From Fimbriimonas ginsengisoli (GTDB lineage Bacteria > Armatimonadota > Fimbriimonadia > Fimbriimonadales > Fimbriimonadaceae): DNA of 46,684 nt. Below are positions 15,098 to 23,161 of the stretch, piece after piece. The stretch covers positions 1-46,684 of the forward strand of contig JACOSL010000051.1 of NCBI GenBank assembly GCA_016179045.1, given 5' to 3'. The translations under genes and the position numbers were made by a program. Position 1 is the first letter of the stretch; each line of letters starts with the position of its first letter. Under the pieces are notes generated by a model. It did no database searches. It saw nothing but the letters and a program-made list of their open reading frames with translations, and was not told the origin of the DNA.

Positions 15098-15819
15098 GCG
15101 CGCTCGGGCGATTTCGTGACAGCCGCCCCCTTCTCTCCCATCACGATGCTCTCCGGGCGGAAGCGGATGGGCAGGGCTATCTCCTTGTCTCCCAGACGAT
15201 TCCGATCGAAGACGTGCTCTCGCTCAGGCGATCGGTGCTTGAGGTGTGCGGCGAGCTCGGCTGGCTCGATCACGACGCTCCGCTGATGGATGGCATCGCC
15301 GCCCGCAGCGTCCAAATCGGCGACTACCGCGATCCGCTCTGGGTGGAGCTTCAGCGTCGAATCCTCCCTAGCCCCGAATTCGCCGCCGTGGCCGAAAGCG
15401 CACAGCTGCTCGGCATCCTTGAAGCCCTTTACGCGGGCCCGGTCCAAGGGGGCAAGGGCAGCGTAGTGCGCGTGTTCTCACCGAACTCAGCGGACCTCAC
15501 CACCCCCGCCCACCAAGACCATTTCTACACGCGTGGATCGGAACAGATGTGGACCGTCTGGGTCCCGCTCGGCGACTGCCCAGTCGAGCTGGGCGGGCTT
15601 AGCCTCATCCCCGGCTCTCACCGGCACGGGTTGCTTGGGCACGAGGGGGACAACGGCGCGCGCGGAGTGCCCGGCCTCGAGGATGCCGAGTGGGTGGCGG
15701 GCGACTTCGCCTGCGGCGATCTGCTCATGTTCAACTGCCTGACCGTGCACCGGGCGTTGCCGAATTTCACCGCCAACCGCCTCCGCCTGTCGGTGGACTT
15801 CCGTTTCGAGCCCGCGTAA
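15085..15819 (+). CDS. Phytanoyl-CoA dioxygenase (PhyH) family protein
   Basis: A 244-residue 2-oxoglutarate/Fe(II)-type dioxygenase. The iron ligands of the facial triad are visible as HQD (H143, D145) and H222 in LTVHRALPN. R232 in NRLRLSVDFRF is the probable 2-oxoglutarate-binding arginine. GGLSLIPGSHRHG is the usual PhyH segment. Bacterial members often hydroxylate natural products. ATG 15085 is preferred; ATG 15058 in the same frame would lie further inside the previous gene. It ends the cassette that starts at 10559, and guaA begins 42 bp later with its own candidate promoter. The substrate is unknown. Confidence 0.82.
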   Translation: METLSALGRFRDSRPLLSHHDALRAEADGQGYLLVSQTIPIEDVLSLRRSVLEVCGELGWLDHDAPLMDGIAARSVQIGDYRDPLWVELQRRILPSPEFAAVAESAQLLGILEALYAGPVQGGKGSVVRVFSPNSADLTTPAHQDHFYTRGSEQMWTVWVPLGDCPVELGGLSLIPGSHRHGLLGHEGDNGARGVPGLEDAEWVAGDFACGDLLMFNCLTVHRALPNFTANRLRLSVDFRFEPA

Positions 15820-15850
15820 GCACCGCTTGCGCGGGGGGCGGCGCATCGTC

Positions 15851-15856
15851 CAAACT
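15851..15856 (+). promoter_or_regulatory. Candidate -10 (CAAACT) of guaA
   Basis: CAAACT ends 5 nt before the guaA ATG and no ribosome-binding site is present. It fits the start-proximal -10 pattern seen at other genes in the window, but is a weak match on its own. Confidence 0.3.
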
Positions 15857-15861
15857 GTTTC

Positions 15862-17427
15862 ATGGGCCTAACGCAGCTTCTCACCCCACCCGCCGTGCCC
15901 AAGAAGCATCAAACCGTGCTCGTCGTCGATTTCGGCGGGCAATACTCGCAGCTCATCGTGCGCCGCGTGCGCGAGTTCAACATCTACTCCGAGATGGTCC
16001 CCTGGCAGAAGGCGGCCGAGCGCATCCTGGCGGACCGGCCCGATGCGGTGATCCTCAGCGGGGGCCCCCGCTCCGTCCTAGAGCCCGGCGCGCCCGATCT
16101 CGATCTCAGCCTCATCGCGGGCATCCCAGCCCTCGGCATCTGCTACGGGCACCAATTGATGGCCAAGAACCTAGGCGGCGTGGTCGAAACCTCGTCCGAC
16201 AAAGAGTACGGCAGCCGCCACCTTACCGGCATCGAGGCGGGCAGCCTTGCGAGCACGATCGGGGTTCCCGAAGTGTGGATGAGCCACGGCGACCAGGTTC
16301 GCAAGACCCCGCCCGGCTTCATCCTCACCGCCAGCACCGACACCTGCCCGGTGGCAGCATTCGAAAACGCGGCCGCTAGGCAGTACGGCGTGCAGTTCCA
16401 CCCCGAGGTGTCGCACACCCCCGACGGGCGCAAGCTGCTCGAACGCTTTCTCCTGAAGCACGCCGGGCTCAAGCAAGACTGGTCGAGCGAGAGTTTCATC
16501 GAGGAAACGGTTGCCTCGGTGCAAGGACAGGTGGGCGAGGGCCGGGTGCTATGCGCGGTGAGCGGCGGCGTCGATTCGTCGGTGATGGCGGCTTTGCTGA
16601 TCCGCGCGCTCGGCGAGCGGGCGGTGTGCGTATTCGTCGACCACGGGCTGCTGCGCAAGGGCGAAGCCGAGGAAGTGCGCGAGACCTTTGGCGGGCACTT
16701 CAAGGCCAACCTCAAGGCGTTCGACGAGCAGGCGGCATTCTTTGCCGCGCTTAAGGGGGTGACCCATCCCGAACGCAAGCGCAAGATCGTCGGTGAGGAG
16801 TTCGTCAAGGTGTTCGAGCGGCACGCCTCGGAACTTAGCGACTGCGACTTCCTCGCCCAAGGCACTCTGTATCCGGACGTGATCGAATCGGGCTCGAGCA
16901 CCGCCGCCAAGATCAAGACCCACCACAATGTGGGCGGCTTGCCCGATTGGATGCGAATGAAGCTGATCGAGCCGCTGCGGTGGCTGTTCAAGGACGAGGT
17001 GCGCGCGGTGGGGCGCGCGCTTGGCTTGCCCGAGGAAATGGTGGAGCGCGAGCCGTTCCCCGGCCCGGGCCTCGCGGTGCGGATCACGGGCGAAGTCACC
17101 CCCGAGCGGGTGCGCATCGTGCAGGACGCGGATTGGATCTTCCGCACGGTGCTTCGCGAGCATGGGCTGCACCGGCAGATCTGGCAAAGCTATGCGGCGC
17201 TGCTCGACGTGCGCAGCGTGGGCGTCATGGGGGACGAGCGAACCTATGAGCACCCGATCGTGCTGAGGGCGGTCGCGAGCGAGGACGCGATGACCGCGCG
17301 CGCGGTTGCGATTCCGTTCGAGGTACTCGAACATGTTGCGCTCCGCATCGTGAACGAGGTGCGCGGGGTCAACCGGGTGTTCTACGACCTCACGAGCAAA
17401 CCGCCCGCCACCATAGAACTGGAGTAG
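15862..17427 (+). CDS. guaA: GMP synthase (glutamine-hydrolysing)
   Basis: The 521-residue enzyme aminates XMP to GMP using glutamine and ATP. The class I amidotransferase domain has [16 protein letters not shown] (20-35), the nucleophile C94 in GICYGHQ, and QFHPEVSHT further on. The ATP-pyrophosphatase domain has [15 protein letters not shown] near 233. The dimerisation domain ends with [27 protein letters not shown], the usual C-terminus. The gene stands 42 bp behind the PhyH-like gene and ahead of hpt, which also acts in purine nucleotide supply, so a purine cluster with common expression is plausible. Confidence 0.97.
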   Translation: MGLTQLLTPPAVPKKHQTVLVVDFGGQYSQLIVRRVREFNIYSEMVPWQKAAERILADRPDAVILSGGPRSVLEPGAPDLDLSLIAGIPALGICYGHQLMAKNLGGVVETSSDKEYGSRHLTGIEAGSLASTIGVPEVWMSHGDQVRKTPPGFILTASTDTCPVAAFENAAARQYGVQFHPEVSHTPDGRKLLERFLLKHAGLKQDWSSESFIEETVASVQGQVGEGRVLCAVSGGVDSSVMAALLIRALGERAVCVFVDHGLLRKGEAEEVRETFGGHFKANLKAFDEQAAFFAALKGVTHPERKRKIVGEEFVKVFERHASELSDCDFLAQGTLYPDVIESGSSTAAKIKTHHNVGGLPDWMRMKLIEPLRWLFKDEVRAVGRALGLPEEMVEREPFPGPGLAVRITGEVTPERVRIVQDADWIFRTVLREHGLHRQIWQSYAALLDVRSVGVMGDERTYEHPIVLRAVASEDAMTARAVAIPFEVLEHVALRIVNEVRGVNRVFYDLTSKPPATIELE

Positions 17428-17487
17428 GGCGCAGCGGTGACCACCAAAGCCATTCTCAGCAATGCGGAAGTCGATGGGCTCGGGTTT

Positions 17488-17540
17488 CACCAGCCGCACC
17501 TCCATCTGCTCTCGGCAAGCCCCCTCCCATCTCACACCAC
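17488..17540. repeat. Fragment of the CTTGCCGA/GATGGAGGTG repeat
   Basis: The plus strand has CACCTCCATCTGCTCTCGGC followed by AAGCCCCCTCCC. This is the reverse complement of the second half of the units inside the methyltransferase gene (for example 14378-14401). It lies in the 190-bp stretch between guaA and the next small gene. Confidence 0.65.
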
Positions 17541-17613
17541 AGAACACACGGCAGGAGGAAGACGTGAGGAGTCCGATCCGTCGTGCCCGCCCAGGCGAAA
17601 GGAGTCCTACTTC

Positions 17614-17760
17614 TTGAGCGTCGGCGCGATCGTGGGCACGTTCTTCGCCGAAATCTTCGGCGTGTCCAACTCGGTTGCCAAAGTTCTAGCCGGAGCCCTT
17701 GCGGGTGGCCTCCTCTACCTCCTTGTCGACGCGACCAATCCGAGGTGGACCGAGCAATGA
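17614..17760 (+). CDS. Small membrane protein (48 aa)
   Basis: The encoded chain is mostly hydrophobic: SVGAIVGTFFAEIFG, then VAKVLAGALAGGLLYLLVD, then a polar tail NPRWTEQ. Two short membrane passes joined by a hairpin are likely. I place the start at TTG 17614 because AAAGGAG lies 9 nt upstream at 17598-17604. The same frame is open back to GTG 17437, but that part encodes repeat-derived, low-complexity sequence. Its TGA overlaps the hpt ATG (ATGA), so it is probably co-translated with hpt. The family is not known to me. Confidence 0.5.
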   Translation: MSVGAIVGTFFAEIFGVSNSVAKVLAGALAGGLLYLLVDATNPRWTEQ

Positions 17761-18281
17761 CCGAGATCGGCCTCGAGCCCCTCCTCACCGAGTCCCAAAT
17801 TCAGGAGCGGGTAACGGAGTTGGCAAAGCAGATCGCTGCCGACTACGGCGAGACGCAGGTGCTGCTCGTCGCCGTGCTACGCGGCTCGATCCACTTTGTC
17901 TCCGACCTCGCCCGTCGCATCGGGCGCGCCGACTGGGAGCTCGACTTCATCCAGGTTAGGTCGTACCAAAGCGGGCGGAAATCGAGCGGAGTGGTGCAAA
18001 TCCGGAAGGATTTGGATACCAACCTCGAGGGTCGTGACGTCTTAATCGTCGAGGACGTCGTCGATACCGGCGCGACGCTCGCGCACTTGCGCGAACTGCT
18101 CGGCACGCGGCGCCCCAAGAGCCTGAGGGTCGTCGCCCTGCTCGTGAAAGAGGGGGCGATCCGCGCCGGGACCCAAGTCGAGTACATGGGCTTTCGGATT
18201 CCGGACGCGTTTGTGGTAGGATATGGATTAGATTACGACGAAAGGTATCGACACTTACCGTACGTCGCGATCCTCCCCTGA
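17757..18281 (+). CDS. hpt: Hypoxanthine phosphoribosyltransferase
   Basis: The 174-residue enzyme salvages hypoxanthine, and often guanine, with PRPP to give IMP or GMP. The PRPP-binding motif VLIVEDVVDTGATLAHL lies about 95-111. LLVAVLRGSIHFVSDLAR near 37 is the usual loop I region. The end FVVGYGLDYDERYRHLPYVAIL is the characteristic HPRT C-terminus. Its ATG overlaps the stop of the small membrane protein gene. Together with guaA just upstream it gives the locus two routes to guanine nucleotides. Confidence 0.96.
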   Translation: MTEIGLEPLLTESQIQERVTELAKQIAADYGETQVLLVAVLRGSIHFVSDLARRIGRADWELDFIQVRSYQSGRKSSGVVQIRKDLDTNLEGRDVLIVEDVVDTGATLAHLRELLGTRRPKSLRVVALLVKEGAIRAGTQVEYMGFRIPDAFVVGYGLDYDERYRHLPYVAILP

Positions 18282-18297
18282 GAACGACGCTCCCTTA

Positions 18298-18402
18298 ATG
18301 GGGCAAGCCTTCTGGCAAGGGGTCGATCCTCCTTATCTGCAACCGGCGATTCAGGCTCAATTCAGCCAACAGATCACCAATCCGCATCAACAAAGCCTAT
18401 GA
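18298..18402 (+). CDS. Possible 34-aa leader ORF coupled to rho
   Basis: An ATG at 18298 opens a 34-codon frame rich in Gln and Pro (MGQAFWQGVDPPYLQPAIQA...). Its TGA overlaps the rho ATG as CTATGA. The position and size recall the rhoL leader peptide ahead of E. coli rho, where translation of the leader affects rho autoregulation. No ribosome-binding site is visible, and the hpt stop is only 16 bp upstream. The same CTATGA arrangement occurs before groES. It may be a real regulatory ORF or a coincidence. Confidence 0.4.
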   Translation: MGQAFWQGVDPPYLQPAIQAQFSQQITNPHQQSL

Positions 18403-19772
18403 CGCACCAATTCCGACCTCGTAAACCCATGGACGGGCGACGTCCCCGCGGCCGCGGCCGTGAGGGCATGCCCAGGATGGACCAAGCCGACCTCGAGGGA
18501 CTCCCCGAAATCGACTACAACCATTTCGACCAGATGACCCCCGCCGAGCTTATGAAAGCGGCCAAGGCGGCTCACCTCTCGACCGACCTCACCCGCAACG
18601 AGGTCGTCGAGCGACTGCTGCTCACGGCCAACGAGGAAGCTGGCGCCTGCTACTCGCGTGGCGTGCTTGAAATTCTCCCCGACGGTTGGGGCTTCCTGCG
18701 CCGGGACAATTATCAACCTTCGCCGCAGGACGTCTACGTCTCCCAATCGCAGGTCAAGCGGTTTGGACTTCGCCCCGGCGACACCATTTTCGGTTTGGTG
18801 CGACAGCCCAAAGAGGGCGAGAAGTATCAGGGCATGCTGCGCGTGGAAAGCGTCAATAGCTTCGGCACTGCCTCGCCCGAGATGCAGCGCCGCAGGAACT
18901 TCGACGAGCTGACGCCTCTCTACCCCGACGAGCGGATCATCATGGAGACGGTCGCCGACAACATCTCCACTCGCATCATCGACCTGATCGACCCGATCGG
19001 CAAGGGCCAGCGCGGCCTGATCGTCTCACCCCCCAAGGCGGGCAAGACGATGATGATGAAGGCGATAGCCAACGCGATCACCGCCAACCACCCCGAGATT
19101 TATTTGATGGTCTTGCTCGTGGACGAGCGGCCGGAAGAAGTCACCGACATGCGCCGCTCAGTCCGCGGGCAGGTGATCTCATCCACCTTCGACGAGCCGG
19201 CGGAAAACCACATGCGCGTCGCCGATCTCTGCCTGGAACAGGCCAAGCGGCAAGTGGAGAGCGGCCGCGACGTAGTTGTCCTGCTCGATTCGCTGACCCG
19301 CTATTCGCGAGCAAGCAACCTCACGATCAACCCCTCGGGGCGCACGCTCAGCGGCGGCCTCGACCCATCCGCGCTGTACCGCCCGCGCCGCTTCTTCGGT
19401 TCGGCCCGCAACATCGAAGAAGGCGGGTCGATGACCGTCATCGCCTCCGTGCTCATCGATACGGGCAGCCGAATGGACGAAGCGATTTTCGAGGAGTTCA
19501 AGGGCACCGGCAACATGGAGATCGTGCTCGACCGCGACCTCGCCGAGCGCCGCTTCTGGCCCGCGATCGACGTCAAGCGCTCGTCCACGCGGCATGAGGA
19601 ACTGCTGTTTCAGAAGGATGAGCTGGAGGGCGTGGTGCAGTTGCACCGGCTCCTGGCCAACCAGCAGAACAGCGTCGAGGCGACCGAGTCGCTCATCAAG
19701 CTGCTCAAGCGCACGCCGAACAACGCCTCGTTCCTCGAGAGCGTCGTGCAAAAGACCCGCGCGACGGTGTAG
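18399..19772 (+). CDS. rho: Transcription termination factor Rho
   Basis: The 457-residue hexameric RNA helicase ends transcription of untranslated RNA. After a short basic N-terminus (RPRKPMDGRRPRGRGREG) comes the Rho N-domain (MTPAELMKAAKA). The cold-shock-like RNA-binding domain follows with GVLEILPDGWGFLRRDNYQPSPQDVYVS. The RecA-like motor shows the P-loop SPPKAGKTMMMKAIA near 211, the Walker B region VVLLDSLTRYSRA, and DPSALYRPRRFFGSARNIEEGGS of the Q/R loops. Length is slightly above the E. coli protein because of the N-terminal extension. The start overlaps a 34-codon ORF. Confidence 0.97.
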   Translation: MTHQFRPRKPMDGRRPRGRGREGMPRMDQADLEGLPEIDYNHFDQMTPAELMKAAKAAHLSTDLTRNEVVERLLLTANEEAGACYSRGVLEILPDGWGFLRRDNYQPSPQDVYVSQSQVKRFGLRPGDTIFGLVRQPKEGEKYQGMLRVESVNSFGTASPEMQRRRNFDELTPLYPDERIIMETVADNISTRIIDLIDPIGKGQRGLIVSPPKAGKTMMMKAIANAITANHPEIYLMVLLVDERPEEVTDMRRSVRGQVISSTFDEPAENHMRVADLCLEQAKRQVESGRDVVVLLDSLTRYSRASNLTINPSGRTLSGGLDPSALYRPRRFFGSARNIEEGGSMTVIASVLIDTGSRMDEAIFEEFKGTGNMEIVLDRDLAERRFWPAIDVKRSSTRHEELLFQKDELEGVVQLHRLLANQQNSVEATESLIKLLKRTPNNASFLESVVQKTRATV

Positions 19773-19795
19773 GGCCGTCCAGTCGTCCTTCTAGC

Positions 19796-20824
19796 GTGCC
19801 CCAACCCGTCCGCGAGCGGATCGAACAAGAAGAGCTGGACCGGCTGTCGCCATACGCCGCCAAAGCCGCCGAAAGCATCGGCCGCGCCGAGCCGATCGAG
19901 CAAGACCCGGTGCGCACCTGCTTCCAGCGCGACCGCGACCGGATACTCCACTCCAAGTCGTTTCGACGCCTGAAGCACAAGACTCAGGTGTTCATCGACC
20001 CGGCGGGCGACCACTTCCGGACGCGGCTCACCCATTCGCTCGAAGTGGCTCAGATCGCGCGAACGGTCGGACGCGCCCTAAGGCTGAACGAAGACCTCAT
20101 CGAGGCGATCGCGCTTGGTCACGACGTGGGCCACACGCCTTTCGGCCACGCGGGCGAGAGCGCGCTCGACGAAGCCTTGCGGGAACTGAACGCCCCCGGC
20201 GGCCCCAAGGCATTTCGGCACTACGAGCAGTCGCTGCGCGTGGTCGATCACCTCGAACGGCTGAACCTCACCCACGAGACCCGCGCCGGCATCGGGGGCC
20301 ACAGCAAGGGACCGCGCGACCTGTCCGCCCACGACGGTCAGCCAACCTCGACCCTGGAGGCCGCGGTGGTGCGGATCAGCGACCGCATCGCCTACCTCAA
20401 CCACGACCTCGACGATGCGGTGCGCGGGCGCGTGTTCGAGCGCATTCCCGAGCAGTTCCTGTCTCTGGGCGAGACTCACGGCGACCGCATCGGCTCGATG
20501 GTGGAAGACGTGATCGAGAGCAGCCAGGACCGCCCCGCCATCGCCCTCAGCGCCCCCATGCTCGCGACCATGAACGCGCTCAAGGACCACCTGTACGAGC
20601 ACTTCTATCTGCTCTATCCGACGCTTTATCCCGACACGCTCAAGGCGCAGGAGTTGGTGAAGGAGTTGCTGCGCCATTTCTGCAAGCCGGGGGCCTTGCC
20701 GGACGGCTTTGAGGGCGTGCAAGGCGCGGTGGACTACGTGGCCGGCATGACCGACCGCTTCGCGGTGGAAGTGTTCACCCAGCTTCGCGTGCCCGGCGCG
20801 TTCAGGCCGGCGACTGCGGGTTAG
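19796..20824 (+). CDS. Deoxyguanosinetriphosphate triphosphohydrolase-like protein
   Basis: The 342-residue HD-domain enzyme should hydrolyse dNTPs to deoxynucleosides and triphosphate. The metal site is visible: H80 in RTRLTHSLEVAQIAR and H109-D110 in ALGHDVGHTPFGHAGE; HRxxxSFRRLKHKTQVF-like sequence at 51-66 is family-typical. It belongs to the shorter dGTPase-like group common outside Enterobacteria. The start is GTG 19796, 23 bp after rho. It is last in the plus-strand run that begins at guaA. The following 119 bp to the convergent transporter gene show no clear feature. Confidence 0.93.
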   Translation: MPQPVRERIEQEELDRLSPYAAKAAESIGRAEPIEQDPVRTCFQRDRDRILHSKSFRRLKHKTQVFIDPAGDHFRTRLTHSLEVAQIARTVGRALRLNEDLIEAIALGHDVGHTPFGHAGESALDEALRELNAPGGPKAFRHYEQSLRVVDHLERLNLTHETRAGIGGHSKGPRDLSAHDGQPTSTLEAAVVRISDRIAYLNHDLDDAVRGRVFERIPEQFLSLGETHGDRIGSMVEDVIESSQDRPAIALSAPMLATMNALKDHLYEHFYLLYPTLYPDTLKAQELVKELLRHFCKPGALPDGFEGVQGAVDYVAGMTDRFAVEVFTQLRVPGAFRPATAG

Positions 20825-20943
20825 GCGAGCCGCGCCCCCTTCCCCGGAGGCAGTGGAAGAGTTCAGTAGTGCCTGGCTCGAAGAGCGCCGAGAGGACACC
20901 ATCCCTAAGATCCACAGATCGACCGGTCCAAAAAGCCTTCCAC

Positions 20944-22452
20944 TTACTTCGCAGCCTCGACAAACCCGTCCTGCGAGCGCTTTTCGTGAATGAAGAACGA
21001 CCCCACGATGAAGGTAATGGACGCGATCGCTATCGGATACCAGAGGCCAGAAAGGCTGTTGCCCGTCCGCGCGACCATCGCGGTGCCGATAAATGGCACG
21101 AGACCGCCAAAAACCCCGTTGCCGATGTGATAAGGCAGGGACATCGACGTGTAGCGGATTCGGGTCGGGAAGAGTTCGACAAGAAAGGCGGCGATCGGCC
21201 CATACACCATCGTCACCAGAAGCACCTGAAGGAACACGAGAAACACGAGCGTCCAGAAGATTCCGGGCCCAGGCGTCACCTCGGTCTTCGGCTTCTCCGC
21301 CCTCCTTGGCGTCAGGTCTTCGGCAAGCGGAGTCTTGCGGGAAACCGCGAGCCCATCCATCTTCCAACTCTCCACACGCGTAAGGCTCGTCTTCTTCGTC
21401 ACCGGGTCGGTCACCGACTCGAGGGAGAATTCGGTCTTCGGAAGATGAGAGGCAACGGGCACGAGCGACTGCATCTGTGAGTAGATGGGGGTGTAGCCGA
21501 TGGCGGCAAGCAGGCAGGCGCCCATCATTAGCTTCTTTCGCCCCACCCGGTCGCTCAGCGCTCCGAACACGAGAAAGAACGGCGTTCCGAGAACGAGCGC
21601 CGAGGCGATAATTTTGTTCGCGGCCGCCCCCTGAACGTTCATCACCGTCTGCAGGAAGTAGAGAGCATAGAATTGGCCGGTGTACCAAACCACCCCTTGG
21701 CCCATCGTGGCGCCCAGGAGGGCAATCAGAACGAGGCGGCGGTTCGCCCCTCTGCCGAAGCTCTCCTTAAGAGGGTTCGCGCTCGTGGCCTTATCGTCTT
21801 TGATCTTCTGGAACAAGGGCGATTCCGCCATGCGACGCCGGATCAGGTAGCTGAACACCACGAGCACCGCCGAAAGCAGAAACGGGATGCGCCAGCCCCA
21901 CTGCAGGAAATTCGCCTCGCCTAGCGAGCCCCGCGCGAAGAGGATGACGAGCAGCGACACGAACAAGCCAAGCGTCGCCGTGGTCTGGATAAAGCTCGTG
22001 TACATCCCACGCTTGCCGATCGGCGCATGTTCGGCGACGTAGGTTGCCGCCCCGCCGTACTCGCCACCAAGGGCGAGGCCCTGCAAGAGCCGCAGCAGCA
22101 CGAGCAGGATCGGGGCAAAGACCCCAAGCACCTCGTAGCCCGGAATTAGGCCGATGAGAAACGTCGAGCCGCCCATCATCAGCAGGGTCAGAAGGAAGGT
22201 GTGCTTGCGGCCGACGATGTCTCCCATCCGGCCAAAGAACAGTGCGCCAAACGGCCGCACGACAAAGCCGGTCGCGAAGGTCGCCAGTACGGAGAGGAGC
22301 CCCGCGGTCGGATTGCCCTTGGGGAAAAACTGGGCTGCGAGCACGGTGGCAAGCGAGCCGAAGATGTAAAAGTCGTACCACTCGATGAGGGTCCCCGCCG
22401 AGGATGCGAGGATTACGCTCCGGATGGATCGGGGCGAGCCGTTGTCTTGCAT
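20944..22452 (-). CDS. MFS transporter, metabolite:H+ symporter (ProP/ShiA-like) family
   Basis: The 502-residue protein has twelve predicted membrane spans. The first loop is the MHS signature: SSAGTLIEWYDFYIFGSLATVLAAQFFP at 17-44, GRMGDIVGRKHTF between spans 2 and 3, and GLALGGEYGGAATYVAEHAP near 135. GALSDRVGRKKLMMGA is the second-half copy. A soluble insert of about 60 residues (PKTEFSLESVTDPVTKKTSL...) lies between spans near residue 340. Relatives carry proline, betaine, shikimate or dicarboxylates, so the substrate cannot be named. A GGAA stretch 6 nt before the ATG may serve as ribosome-binding site. Confidence 0.85.
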   Translation of the reverse strand: MQDNGSPRSIRSVILASSAGTLIEWYDFYIFGSLATVLAAQFFPKGNPTAGLLSVLATFATGFVVRPFGALFFGRMGDIVGRKHTFLLTLLMMGGSTFLIGLIPGYEVLGVFAPILLVLLRLLQGLALGGEYGGAATYVAEHAPIGKRGMYTSFIQTTATLGLFVSLLVILFARGSLGEANFLQWGWRIPFLLSAVLVVFSYLIRRRMAESPLFQKIKDDKATSANPLKESFGRGANRRLVLIALLGATMGQGVVWYTGQFYALYFLQTVMNVQGAAANKIIASALVLGTPFFLVFGALSDRVGRKKLMMGACLLAAIGYTPIYSQMQSLVPVASHLPKTEFSLESVTDPVTKKTSLTRVESWKMDGLAVSRKTPLAEDLTPRRAEKPKTEVTPGPGIFWTLVFLVFLQVLLVTMVYGPIAAFLVELFPTRIRYTSMSLPYHIGNGVFGGLVPFIGTAMVARTGNSLSGLWYPIAIASITFIVGSFFIHEKRSQDGFVEAAK

Positions 22453-22580
22453 GGCGAGTTCCTTTCGATACCGACTTGGTTACGGTTCCGACGAAGCGCC
22501 CGCGTAGATGGCGTCCATCCCCGCCGCAATTGTAACCGTGTCGGGAGAGGGCTAGCTTGCAACCTGCGATACAAGTCGGA

Positions 22581-22904
22581 ATGAAGCCCTTTCGCGCCTC
22601 GGTCTGGCAGGAGGACGACTGGGTCATCGCCCAGTGTCTGGATGTGGATGTCGCCAGCCAGGGAAGCTCCGAGGAAGACGCTCTAACTGCCCTTAAGGAA
22701 GCCCTGGAGCTTCATCTTGCGCCGCTCCGGGCCACGAAGCGCCCACTGGCCCCCAAGGTAACCTCGCCGCGATGCTTCGCGAGATCGTCTCCACCCCCAA
22801 CGCGCCCGCCGCCATCGGCCCCTACAGCCAGGCCGTCCGCACCACGGGGACGCTCGTCTTCCTCAGCGGGCAAATCCCCCTCACGCCCTCGGGCGAGCTG
22901 GTGA
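22581..22904 (+). CDS. HicB-like antitoxin-family protein, overlapping ridA
   Basis: Residues 1-46 match the HicB N-terminal fold: MKPFRASVWQEDDWVIAQCL, then DVASQGSSEEDALTALKEALELHL. HicB proteins neutralise the HicA mRNA interferase, but orphan HicB-like proteins also exist and no hicA is next to it. I use ATG 22581 because GATACA lies 7 nt upstream. The frame runs to 22904, 133 bp into ridA, and the last 40 residues look like out-of-frame ridA sequence. A TAA exists in the +1 frame just ahead of ridA, so a single-base indel near the 3' end would explain the overlap. Confidence 0.55.
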   Translation: MKPFRASVWQEDDWVIAQCLDVDVASQGSSEEDALTALKEALELHLAPLRATKRPLAPKVTSPRCFARSSPPPTRPPPSAPTARPSAPRGRSSSSAGKSPSRPRASW

Positions 22905-23152
22905 CGGGCGACATCAAGGAGCAGACCGCGCAGGTGATGCGCAACATCGATGCGGTGCTCGCCGCCGCCGGGCTGAGCAAGGCGAACGTCGTGAAGACCA
23001 CCGTGTTCCTGAGCGATATGGCCCACTTCGCCGCGATGAACGAGGTGTATGGCGCCTACTTCGGCGAAAGCGCGCCCGCCCGCTCCACCGTGGCCGCTAG
23101 CGGGCTGCCGAGAGGAGTCGACGTCGAGATCGAGACGATCGCGGTCGTCTAA
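22772..23152 (+). CDS. ridA: RidA family reactive intermediate/imine deaminase
   Basis: The 126-residue protein should hydrolyse reactive enamine/imine intermediates such as 2-aminoacrylate, protecting PLP enzymes. Typical features are the N-terminal NAPAAIGPYSQAV (10-22), FLSGQIPLTPSGELVTGDI, VVKTTVFLSDMAHFAAMNEVYGAYFG and the substrate-binding arginine in ARSTVAASGLPRGVDVEIETIA. AAGGTAACC upstream may act as a ribosome-binding site. The next gene starts 9 bp after its stop. Confidence 0.95.
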   Translation: MLREIVSTPNAPAAIGPYSQAVRTTGTLVFLSGQIPLTPSGELVTGDIKEQTAQVMRNIDAVLAAAGLSKANVVKTTVFLSDMAHFAAMNEVYGAYFGESAPARSTVAASGLPRGVDVEIETIAVV

Positions 23153-23161
23153 AGAACTAGC

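Noticed and set aside
16143-17547. Minus-strand frames opposite guaA
   Set aside because: They lie antisense to a complete GMP synthase gene and show no motif.
21093-21688. Frames antisense or out of phase to the MFS transporter and dNTPase genes
   Set aside because: They only mirror the real genes; one spans both convergent genes.
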